A stretch of 64,000 bases of DNA, taken from positions 81,378-145,377 of the forward strand of contig JAFXCQ010000023.1 of assembly GCA_017521425.1 (NCBI GenBank). The letters are read 5' to 3'. Position numbers and translations under genes: made by a program. The notes beneath the pieces are model-generated. The model searched no databases. It worked only from the letters and a program-made list of their open reading frames with translations, and was not told the origin of the DNA. Origin of the DNA: Clostridia bacterium. GTDB lineage: Bacteria > Bacillota > Clostridia > Oscillospirales > Acutalibacteraceae. This document shows, piece after piece, positions 15,490-22,836 of this stretch. Each line of letters starts with the position of its first letter. The stretch's first letter is position 1.

Positions 15490-16431
15490 ATGTTAAAAAA
15501 ATTATTGAAACTTGCTCAAAAAGATTTATATGTTCAGGCAGTTTCTATTTTTGCTATACTTTTAAGTGTAACTGTTGTCGCAGTAGCTTACATTAAAACA
15601 ACTGCAGAGGATAAAAAAACTGACAACACTAACACCTCTTACAATTATGAAACCTTACCAGGGCAGACCGAGCTTTCAACAAATGTTGCAGTTATTGCTC
15701 CGCTCGACACAACCTTACCACAATCTGTAATTGATGGTGGTTGGCAGAGCACACCTGTTACCCAGCAACAAAACCCTGCCGGTAACGGCAATTCTTCACT
15801 TTCTTCATTAGGAAAGACCGAAATTCTTTCAAAAATGACTGCGGCAATCAACTATACTAAAGCATACAAAGGTAATCTTGCTGTTCATCACTCTGAAAGT
15901 TTTACTGCAAATATTACTGAATGTACAGGCGGTGCAATCGGTCAGAGAGTTGCAAATGCTCTTGTAGGTGCAGTTGTTAAACCTACTGACCAGACACTTA
16001 ATTTTTCAAATGGTTTAGCAATTACAAATGAAGGTGAACAGACTCAGATTCTTCTTCCTAAAAATGGTCAGTTTTCACTTTCAGCAGATGGTATTAAAAC
16101 TGCAAATGCATATCAGGAAGGTAACCTTTCAGTTTATATAGTCACTCTTGTGCAAGAAAACGTTGACCAGGTAAAAATTCCACATCACAACTCAAAAGGT
16201 GTCGGTTACCTTAATGTTTCTTCTATTGACCTTATGGGTATGACTATTACCAGTGGTGAAATTCAATATTTAGGTTCAAGCATTATGATAAAAGTTAACC
16301 CTCAGGGTTACGTCACTTACGCAAGATACACAATCCCTCTTCATGTTTATGGTGAAGGCGCAAAAGGTTCTTTAAGCGGTTATGCCGTATTTGATGGTGA
16401 ACAGACTGAAATCTGGGAATTACCACTTTAA
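15490..16431 (+). CDS. membrane-anchored exported protein of unknown function
   Basis: The 313-residue protein starts with a basic segment and one membrane helix (VSIFAILLSVTVVAVAYI, about 17-35), then a Thr/Asn/Gln/Pro-rich linker (about 36-110) and a beta-rich domain (about 115-313) with repeated strand patterns such as GIKTANAYQEGNLSVYIVTL, MTITSGEIQYLGSSIMIKV and YVTYARYTIPLHVYGEG. It would be held on the outer face of the membrane. AGGAGG lies before the ATG. It is divergent to the two-component genes and 64 bases before the radical SAM gene. I do not recognise a named family. The later strands look like a beta-sandwich typical of lipid- or wall-interacting exported proteins, without further evidence. 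Confidence 0.75.
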   Translation: MLKKLLKLAQKDLYVQAVSIFAILLSVTVVAVAYIKTTAEDKKTDNTNTSYNYETLPGQTELSTNVAVIAPLDTTLPQSVIDGGWQSTPVTQQQNPAGNGNSSLSSLGKTEILSKMTAAINYTKAYKGNLAVHHSESFTANITECTGGAIGQRVANALVGAVVKPTDQTLNFSNGLAITNEGEQTQILLPKNGQFSLSADGIKTANAYQEGNLSVYIVTLVQENVDQVKIPHHNSKGVGYLNVSSIDLMGMTITSGEIQYLGSSIMIKVNPQGYVTYARYTIPLHVYGEGAKGSLSGYAVFDGEQTEIWELPL

Positions 16432-16495
16432 TTAAACAGTTAAAATACCGAGCAATCGGAAAATATAAAAAAGTATATTGATAAGGATGAAAAAA

Positions 16496-17926
16496 ATGGG
16501 TATTAAAGAGACTGCTATAAAATTAGCTGTAAAAAAAGGTGTTAAATATCTTAAAGAAGATGTTAACACAAACTCAATCAAATTGATTGACAAGGGTCTT
16601 AAGCTTACAGAGGGTAAAGACCTTTACCACAATGCACTTTTAAAGCTCAGAGAAGGTATGATTGACCCTAACCACGAATGGGCAAACTTCGTTAAGCATA
16701 TCATTGAATATGTTGACGCAGATATTATTGAAAAACTCGTACCACCTTTTATGAGTGCATTTATAAGAGGTTACGAATTAAGAAAAGAAGCTCAAAAGAA
16801 ATATGACTGCAACATTCCTTGGGCTATTCTTTTAGACCCTACTACTGCTTGTAACTTAAAATGTACAGGCTGCTGGGCTGCAGACTATTCAAAAGCAAGT
16901 CAGCTTACATACGACGATATTACACGCATCATTAAACAAGGTAAAGAAATCGGTACTTTCGTTTATCTCTACACAGGTGGCGAGCCACTTATGAGAAAGA
17001 AGGACCTTATAAGAATCTGTGAAGAAAATCCGGAATGTCTTTTCATTTCGTTCACAAACGGTACATTAGTTGACGATGCATTTGCTGATGATGTTAAACG
17101 CGTTGGTAACTTATTACTCACAATTTCTATTGAGGGTAATGAAGAAACAACTGACGCACGTCGTGGTAAAGGTACATACCAGAAGGTTATTTCTGCTATG
17201 GAAAAGCTCAAAGCACGCGGTATTCCATTCGGTGCTTCTCTTTGCTACACAAAGGCTAACGCAGATGTTATTGCATCTGATGAATACGCAGACTTCCTTA
17301 TTGATTTAGGTGTTATTTTCGCTTGGTATTTCACATTCGTTCCAGTTGGTGCTGATGCTACAAACGAGCTTATGGCTACAGCAGAACAACGTGAGCTTAT
17401 GTACAACCAAATCAGAAAATGGCGTTTCCAGAAAGGCGCACAGAAACCAATTTTCACAATCGACTTCTTCAATGATGGTGAATATGTTGGTGGTTGCGTT
17501 GCTGGTGGTAAACAATATTTCCACATCAGTGCAAACGGTGACTGTGAACCTTGTGTTTTCGCTCACTACTCAAATGTAAATATTAAAGAAGCAACTCTTA
17601 TTGATGCACTTCAGAGCCCTATCTTTATGGCTTACAGAGAGCGTCAGCCATTCAGTTCAAATATGCTTCGTCCTTGTCCTGTTATGGACCAGCCTGGTGC
17701 TCTCAAGAGAATGGTTGAAGTTTCAGGTGCTAAATCTACTGACCTTAGCTGTCCAGAACCAGTTGAAGATTTATTCAACAAAATCGTTGATGTTTCTGCT
17801 AAATGGAAAGAAACTGCTGACAGAATGGAAAAAGAACACGGCTTTATTAACTTCAGACTCAGAAGTATCAGTATTTATGACGAAGCTGAAGCAAAGCACG
17901 TTAAAGACTACAAAGATTTTGAATAA
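16496..17926 (+). CDS. radical SAM enzyme with SPASM-like C-terminal cysteines
   Basis: The 476-residue enzyme has the radical SAM motif CNLKCTGC (CX3CX2C) inside LDPTTACNLKCTGCWAADY, the YTGGEPL glycine motif and an NGTLVDD strand, placing it with the PqqE/MoaA-like group. The C-terminal half has additional Cys (GGCVAGGKQYFHISANGDC then EPCVFAHYS and later RPCPVMD, LSCPEP), a SPASM-like auxiliary cluster pattern. An N-terminal helical domain of about 115 residues precedes the core. It probably does radical chemistry on a peptide or small molecule. The start is the ATG at 16496, seven bases after AAGGA; an upstream TTG at 16478 is less suited. It sits between an exported protein and a serine hydrolase. 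Confidence 0.85.
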   Translation: MGIKETAIKLAVKKGVKYLKEDVNTNSIKLIDKGLKLTEGKDLYHNALLKLREGMIDPNHEWANFVKHIIEYVDADIIEKLVPPFMSAFIRGYELRKEAQKKYDCNIPWAILLDPTTACNLKCTGCWAADYSKASQLTYDDITRIIKQGKEIGTFVYLYTGGEPLMRKKDLIRICEENPECLFISFTNGTLVDDAFADDVKRVGNLLLTISIEGNEETTDARRGKGTYQKVISAMEKLKARGIPFGASLCYTKANADVIASDEYADFLIDLGVIFAWYFTFVPVGADATNELMATAEQRELMYNQIRKWRFQKGAQKPIFTIDFFNDGEYVGGCVAGGKQYFHISANGDCEPCVFAHYSNVNIKEATLIDALQSPIFMAYRERQPFSSNMLRPCPVMDQPGALKRMVEVSGAKSTDLSCPEPVEDLFNKIVDVSAKWKETADRMEKEHGFINFRLRSISIYDEAEAKHVKDYKDFE

Positions 17927-17949
17927 TCTTCATTAAAGAATTATAAGAG

Positions 17950-17978
17950 GGGCATCGAGTAAACTCGGTGCCCATTTT
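17950..17978 (+). terminator. terminator or attenuator between radical SAM and serine hydrolase genes
   Basis: A 10-bp stem GGGCATCGAG (17950-17959) pairs, with one G-U wobble, with CTCGGTGCCC (17964-17973) around a UAAA loop, followed by ATTTT. The U-tract is short, so read-through into the hydrolase 7 bases later is likely. Confidence 0.55.
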
Positions 17979-17984
17979 AAAAAG

Positions 17985-19592
17985 GTGTTGAAATATTTGG
18001 AAGCAATATTAAACAAAGATTTAGAAAGAGTAAAAAATCCTGAAGTAGTTGGTATTTCTTCAAAGGTAATAAGCGATATGCTCGAAGAAATGGAAAAAGA
18101 AGAATGTGAACTTCACAGTCTTATGATTCTCCGCCATGGCAAAGTTGCGGTCGAAACATATCAGGCTCCGCTTAAAGCAAGTGACCCACACATGGTTTAC
18201 TCTGTAAGTAAAAGTTTTTTAGCGACTGCTTACGGTTTCGCTTTAGATGAAGGTCTTTTAACAAAAGAAACTAAATTTCTTGATATATTTCCTGACTACA
18301 AACCAAAAAGGCAAGATAAATATTTAGAAAAGCTTACAATTGACCACCTTGTTTCTATGACGAGCGGTAAAGCAGCGGGTGTAAAGGGAAGAAGCGACCC
18401 TGATTGGATAAGACTCTTTTTAAGTTCCAAATGGGCATTTGAGCCTGGTACAGACTGGCGTTATATAAATGATAATTTCCACGTTGCAGCTGCTGCTATT
18501 ACGAGAGTTGCAAAAATGTCTGTTACAGAGTACCTTACTCCCCGCCTTTTCAATCCACTCGGTATTGATGTACCAGTATGGGAAAAATCTCCGCAAGGAA
18601 TTGAATCAGGTGGATGGGGACTTTTCTTAAAAACAGAAGATATTGCAAAGCTCATTCTCTGTTATATGAATGGCGGTAAATATAATGGCGAACAGGTAAT
18701 TCCTGAATGGTGGACAAAAGAAGCTACAAGTTACCAGAACGATAACTCAGGTTCACAAGCAAAACCCGATTGCAAAGCTGGTTATGGTTACGGATTCTGG
18801 CGTTGTGCCGGAATGGAAAACACCTACCGTTGCGAAGGTCTTTATTCACAATACGCAATTGCAATACCCGATTATGATGCTTGTGTAATTACAACAAGCA
18901 CAAACTCAAATCTTCAACAGACACTTGATATTATTTGGAAATATATTAAAGATGCCTTCGTTGAAGAAACTGACACAGAAGATTCTGTTAAATGCGAATT
19001 AGCTCCTGAAGTGCCACCTGTTGTTACAGAAAGGAGTGCTTTAGAAAAAGAAATTGAAGGTAAAGTTTATTCTTTAAGAAAACCGATTTTTGTAAACAAA
19101 GCGGCTCACCTTCCTGTAAGCGCATTACCTATGCCTGTTGTTTACTACCTCCCTAATCCTGGCGGTAATATGACAGACATTTCTTTCAAATTCAATGAAT
19201 ATGGTTTTCATTTCAGTTGGTCTGAAGATGGTGGTGAAAAAAATACCATTCCTGTTGGTATGAACGGCACACCGCTTAATGGCGAAATTTATTTAAGTGG
19301 TCTTACTTATAAAGTTATTTCGGACGCACACTGGGAAGATGAAAAAACTCTTACAATTACAATAAGAGCACTTTCTGCGGTTGCAAAAAGAATTTTAACA
19401 TTCAAATTTGATGGTGACAAAATTGCTATGTACCCTGATGTTTACCCAGGTCTTGAAAAGAAAGCAAGAATTTTAGGTGATACATTAAAGAATGTATTAA
19501 AAGGTGCTTACTTCCACGCGTGGATTGACTTTTTAGTTCCGAGGATAAAGAAGATACTTTTCCCGAAGCACACAGGTAAGGTTAGGAAATAG
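17985..19592 (+). CDS. beta-lactamase-fold serine hydrolase (class C/PBP-like)
   Basis: The 535-residue protein has a class C beta-lactamase-like domain in residues 25-330: S73-V-S-K76 (SxxK nucleophile motif) in VYSVSKSFLA, Y160-I-N162 (YxN) in DWRYINDNF, and GYGYGFWRC in the region of the third motif. A C-terminal beta-rich domain (about 365-535) contains DISFKFNEYGFHFSWSE. Such proteins act as esterases or D-aminopeptidases; no signal peptide is present, so it is probably cytoplasmic. The frame opens with GTG at 17985, while AAAGGTG before a TTG at 17997 offers a better-spaced start. Placement after the radical SAM gene suggests a shared transcription unit, weakened by the stem-loop between them. 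Confidence 0.82.
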   Translation: MLKYLEAILNKDLERVKNPEVVGISSKVISDMLEEMEKEECELHSLMILRHGKVAVETYQAPLKASDPHMVYSVSKSFLATAYGFALDEGLLTKETKFLDIFPDYKPKRQDKYLEKLTIDHLVSMTSGKAAGVKGRSDPDWIRLFLSSKWAFEPGTDWRYINDNFHVAAAAITRVAKMSVTEYLTPRLFNPLGIDVPVWEKSPQGIESGGWGLFLKTEDIAKLILCYMNGGKYNGEQVIPEWWTKEATSYQNDNSGSQAKPDCKAGYGYGFWRCAGMENTYRCEGLYSQYAIAIPDYDACVITTSTNSNLQQTLDIIWKYIKDAFVEETDTEDSVKCELAPEVPPVVTERSALEKEIEGKVYSLRKPIFVNKAAHLPVSALPMPVVYYLPNPGGNMTDISFKFNEYGFHFSWSEDGGEKNTIPVGMNGTPLNGEIYLSGLTYKVISDAHWEDEKTLTITIRALSAVAKRILTFKFDGDKIAMYPDVYPGLEKKARILGDTLKNVLKGAYFHAWIDFLVPRIKKILFPKHTGKVRK

Positions 19593-19627
19593 GAATCAGG
19601 AACAAGAAATTAGTTAAAGGAGAAGAA

Positions 19628-20446
19628 ATGAAAAAGGTAGATAACAATTCTTTTTTAGAGTTTTTAGAAAAAGATATTATTAAAAACTTCTATTTGTGCG
19701 ATAACATTGTAAATAGTGGTAAAGATGGTTATGCAATTAAATCTGTTGAAATTTACACTACAGATGGTACTCCAAGTGATGATTATGTTGTTTTAACAGA
19801 AAATATATTTGATGAATTGATTATTGAAGTTAAAACAAGCGCTGAAATTCTTATCTCTGATATTTTTTCGCACATTAAAAGGGTTGCAAAAAAATATAAA
19901 AAATTACGAATTGGTGCTAATAACATTAATTTCTTTAACTCTACAATTTTTAAAAAATATTTTAAATTACAAAAAACTTATTACGCAGATTTTGGCATAT
20001 TTGCACACTTCTCAAAGAATGATTTAACAGAATTTGATATCCCGCAAAATGTGTCAATTCAAACTGAAACTGATTTTTCAAAATATTCTGATTGTGATGA
20101 CGAAAACTGGGATGGTCTTGAATCTTTAATCAAATACAAAAATGAAACCGACAAACTCTTTGTAATAAAAGAAAACGATGAGTTTTGTGGCTACTTAATG
20201 GCAAATAACTCATATAAAAACATTTATGATATAGCAAATGTATTTGTCAGCGAAAAATATCGTGGTAAAAATTATGGTGCATACCTTACAAGTTATTTTG
20301 CGAAGTATTGTTATGAAAACAATTTTATTCCACATTACGGAACTGCAATTTCAAAATATTCAGAAAACGTTGCAGAAAAATGTGGTTTTAAAGAAAGCTA
20401 CAGACAGCATTATGCAGATGTAAAATTCAAATTTATATCTTTATAA
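19628..20446 (+). CDS. GNAT-family N-acetyltransferase
   Basis: The 272-residue protein has its GNAT core in the C-terminal half: beta strand FCGYLMANNSYKNIYDIANVFV, the acetyl-CoA pyrophosphate loop YRGKNYGAYL (R/Q-x-x-G-x-G/A pattern), helix LTSYFAKYCYENN and the closing strand AEKCGFKES. The N-terminal half is an AT-rich, Lys/Asn-rich domain without a recognised family. It would transfer an acetyl group from acetyl-CoA to an unknown amine. AAAGGAG precedes the ATG at a good distance. It is last in the plus-strand block and ends at a stem-loop. The local base composition is more AT-rich than its neighbours. Confidence 0.8.
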   Translation: MKKVDNNSFLEFLEKDIIKNFYLCDNIVNSGKDGYAIKSVEIYTTDGTPSDDYVVLTENIFDELIIEVKTSAEILISDIFSHIKRVAKKYKKLRIGANNINFFNSTIFKKYFKLQKTYYADFGIFAHFSKNDLTEFDIPQNVSIQTETDFSKYSDCDDENWDGLESLIKYKNETDKLFVIKENDEFCGYLMANNSYKNIYDIANVFVSEKYRGKNYGAYLTSYFAKYCYENNFIPHYGTAISKYSENVAEKCGFKESYRQHYADVKFKFISL

Positions 20447-20452
20447 TTTTTT

Positions 20453-20491
20453 ACACCCTACAGAAAATTTTTAAAATTATCTGTAGGGTGT
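20453..20491. terminator. stem-loop between convergent genes
   Basis: A 12-bp perfect stem ACACCCTACAGA (20453-20464) pairs with 20480-20491. U-tracts are poor on both sides, but the position between convergent GNAT and DUF3021 genes suggests a shared terminator. Confidence 0.5.
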
Positions 20492-20502
20492 AATTCTATA
20501 TC

Positions 20503-20919
20503 CTAATTCAAACTTTCATTTAACTTTTTTGTACATTTTCGTGTTGCCACAAAAACAATCGCCCAGATTATTAAGTAACCAAGAATAAAGCAAACAGTGA
20601 ATATCATTATTGGTTTAAGTGATGATTGAAGCCATCCGTTGAAAAGGTAAAGTAGAATATAATCAAGGTAAAGCACAACTCCGTGAATAAGTGCTGCAGA
20701 AAATGGCGAAAGTTTATCAATGGTATAAATAACAGTAATTCCTGCGACAATAAACGCTAAAAGAGTTGATGAAAATATTCCTAAAACCACTTCATTTACA
20801 GTAAGTGTCTGTAATTCACCAAATACACCTAAAACAAAATATACTATTGCCATTACAAGCGGACCACCAAAGCAAAATGACATTCCTCGTTTTAAAAATT
20901 CTATTACGTATTTTTTCAT
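20503..20919 (-). CDS. DUF3021 family membrane protein
   Basis: The 138-residue protein has four membrane helices (about 13-35, 45-65, 75-98 and 107-130) with LKRGMSFCFGGPLVMAIVYF at the start and ILGYLIIWAIVFVATRK at the end, the form of DUF3021 proteins. These are almost always encoded beside a LytTR DNA-binding protein in Firmicutes, as here, and are thought to modulate that regulator at the membrane. The start is the ATG at 20919, which overlaps the LytTR stop (ATGA) and follows AAGGAG; an upstream in-frame codon is inside the LytTR gene. Confidence 0.85.
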   Translation of the reverse strand: MKKYVIEFLKRGMSFCFGGPLVMAIVYFVLGVFGELQTLTVNEVVLGIFSSTLLAFIVAGITVIYTIDKLSPFSAALIHGVVLYLDYILLYLFNGWLQSSLKPIMIFTVCFILGYLIIWAIVFVATRKCTKKLNESLN

Positions 20920-21353
20920 TTTAACACACTCCTTTTTACAAGCGATAAGCATCTTCTTGAAATATAATCGGTGTAACCCGACTTAAACTGAATGTTCACC
21001 GCACCACTATAGGTTGATATAAATTTTTTAATTTTATTGATATTCGCAACTGATGACTTGTTTATTTTTATAAATGAAGATGGTAGTTTTTCTTCTACCT
21101 CGTAAAGACGATTTTTTATTAAGTAGTTTCCATTTTCAGTTATTGCCCAGGTTTTATTATCAATAACTGTAACGCACTCAATTTTCTGCAATTCTAAAAT
21201 GATTGCTTCGTCTTCGGTGAAGCCTACTATTTTACTTTCTCCAACATATTCTTTTACAAGCGTTTCTATTTTATCTGTCAGCTCATTTTGTTTTTTCACT
21301 CTTGCTGTTATCAGTTCCTCACCTTCTTCATCAATTATCAATTGAAACTTCAC
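20916..21353 (-). CDS. LytTR-domain DNA-binding protein
   Basis: This is a 145-residue single-domain regulator. The first 40 residues are helical; the rest is a LytTR beta-type DNA-binding domain with ENGNYLIKNRLYEVEEKLPSSFIKINKSSVANINKIKKFIS and a final YISRRCLSLVKRSV, both characteristic. It has no receiver domain. Such proteins pair with a DUF3021 membrane partner and usually autoregulate their operon. The start is GTG at 21353, eight bases after AAAGGAG; the ATG at 21371 lies upstream of that site. It overlaps the DUF3021 gene by ATGA. Confidence 0.87.
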   Translation of the reverse strand: MKFQLIIDEEGEELITARVKKQNELTDKIETLVKEYVGESKIVGFTEDEAIILELQKIECVTVIDNKTWAITENGNYLIKNRLYEVEEKLPSSFIKINKSSVANINKIKKFISTYSGAVNIQFKSGYTDYISRRCLSLVKRSVLK

Positions 21354-21484
21354 ATAATCAACTCCTTTCATTTATGTTATAACACAAAAAAAGCTTTATG
21401 TGTAAAATTTTAAGTGAATGGTTGATTTTTTTATTCAAGCGGTAAAATCGAGTTGATTTTGAAAAATAAAGGTTATTACTAAGC

Positions 21485-21517
21485 AACAAAAAACCACTAC
21501 CGAATTGGTAGTGGTTT
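21485..21517 (-). terminator. intrinsic terminator after the cohesin-like protein gene
   Basis: An 11-bp stem AAACCACTACC (21491-21501) pairs with 21507-21517 around a 5-nt loop; on the minus strand it is followed by TTTTTTGTT. It lies 24 bases after the stop of the gene at 21541. Confidence 0.85.
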
Positions 21518-21540
21518 AGTTTACAATTAAATCAGAAGAT

Positions 21541-22578
21541 TTAGTCTTCTTTCTTTTTACGAGTCAATACAAATGTTGCTGCAGCTGCTACACAAACTGT
21601 TGCTGCGAGAGCAATACCTGCATCGCCTGTACCTTCAGAGCCACTTGATGAACCTGCTGAAGTTGTTGCGTTAGCGGCATTGGTTGTAGCCTGAGCTGTT
21701 GTATCATCTTCGCCACCGAAAAGACCCATAAAGAAGTCGATGATAGCATTAAGAATATCTTCAAATGAATCGAAGTCAAGACCTAAACCTTTAAGAATTT
21801 CAAGGAATGCATCGCTGATGCTGAATGCACCATCAACAAGCTGCTCAATCATATCAGTAATTTCTGCATTACCAACAAGATTTAAAATTGCATCTGCATA
21901 ATCTTCAAAAGTAACACCGTTACCTGAAAGTAAATCTCTGATAATCTTGATAAGAGCATTTGTGCTTTCTGCATCTGCAGGAGTTTCTGTTGTCTCCTCA
22001 GCATTTGGGTCTGTTGTAATTGGCTCTGGAAGATTTAATGTAATAATTTGTGATTCTGCAAGAGTTGTTGTTATAATCTCATTAGAATCGTTACCATCTT
22101 CTGTAAGGAATTCGTTAATGTAAAGGTTAATTGTTGTAGAAGGTTGTGTTGAATCAATGATTTTGAAAGTTATGTAAACTAAATCTTTAGCAGATTTCTT
22201 TGTTACACCACTTGTTGAAATGAAACCAAATGAATATTGGTATTTATTTGACTTAAGACCGTGAGCCCATTCACCGCTGAAGTTAGGAACGAAGTTACCA
22301 TCAGCATCTTCAACACCAACAGGACCAGCATTAACAACCTTGAGCTGTTCAGTATCAAAGTCAACAAACATATTAAGACCAACAAGCTTTGTTATTGCAG
22401 GTGATTTAACAACCACTGTAAAAGTATCAGTTGTTACTGATGTTACTTCTAACGCCGCTTCGTCATAAGAGCCTTCAATTACGCGTGTAGCAAGACCTGG
22501 AGTTGCTACTGCAAAAGCAGTTGGCATAATTCCTGCAACTATCATTACCGCAAGAAGGACTGCGAGAACTTTCTTCAT
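21541..22578 (-). CDS. secreted cohesin-like protein with C-terminal membrane/wall anchor
   Basis: The 345-residue protein has a clear signal peptide (MKKVLAVLLAVMIVAGIMPTAFA), then a beta-sandwich of about 130 residues that resembles cohesin domains: VVVKSPAITKLVGLNMFVDFD, a strand LKVVNAG and KKSAKDLVYITFKIID. An acidic Thr/Glu linker and a helical segment with alternating hydrophobics follow, then a Thr/Ala/Ser-rich stalk and TGDAGIALAATVCVAAAATF with a final RKKKED, the usual layout of a surface anchor; the sorting motif is non-canonical (EGTGDAG). Cohesins bind dockerins; dockerin-bearing proteins are encoded at 57.9-64 kb. Assignment of the fold is by pattern only. It has its own strong promoter and terminator. 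Confidence 0.7.
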   Translation of the reverse strand: MKKVLAVLLAVMIVAGIMPTAFAVATPGLATRVIEGSYDEAALEVTSVTTDTFTVVVKSPAITKLVGLNMFVDFDTEQLKVVNAGPVGVEDADGNFVPNFSGEWAHGLKSNKYQYSFGFISTSGVTKKSAKDLVYITFKIIDSTQPSTTINLYINEFLTEDGNDSNEIITTTLAESQIITLNLPEPITTDPNAEETTETPADAESTNALIKIIRDLLSGNGVTFEDYADAILNLVGNAEITDMIEQLVDGAFSISDAFLEILKGLGLDFDSFEDILNAIIDFFMGLFGGEDDTTAQATTNAANATTSAGSSSGSEGTGDAGIALAATVCVAAAATFVLTRKKKED

Positions 22579-22665
22579 TCAAAATCTTCCTTTACATAAT
22601 TCTTTAATACACTAAAAGTCTAAAAATCCAAAAAGGCATAGTTAGACACCTATAATTCTTGGACT

Positions 22666-22695
22666 ATTATATTACATTTTGGTAGTGAATGTCAA
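22666..22695 (-). promoter_or_regulatory. strong sigma-A-type promoter of the cohesin-like gene
   Basis: On the minus strand, consensus TTGACA (22690-22695) and consensus TATAAT (22666-22671) are separated by 18 bases, about 88 bases before the ATG. The rest of the 258-base gap (22579-22836) shows no further gene. Confidence 0.8.
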
Positions 22696-22836
22696 TAGAA
22701 ATTTAACGAAATAATTTTTATTTTCAATTTGTTTAAAATTCAGAGAGTGCCCGAAAATCGCATAAATTGTGGTTTTTTTCGTGTTTTCGTCACATCATAC
22801 AAAAAGTAGTATAATTTTTCGTTACACAAAAGATTA

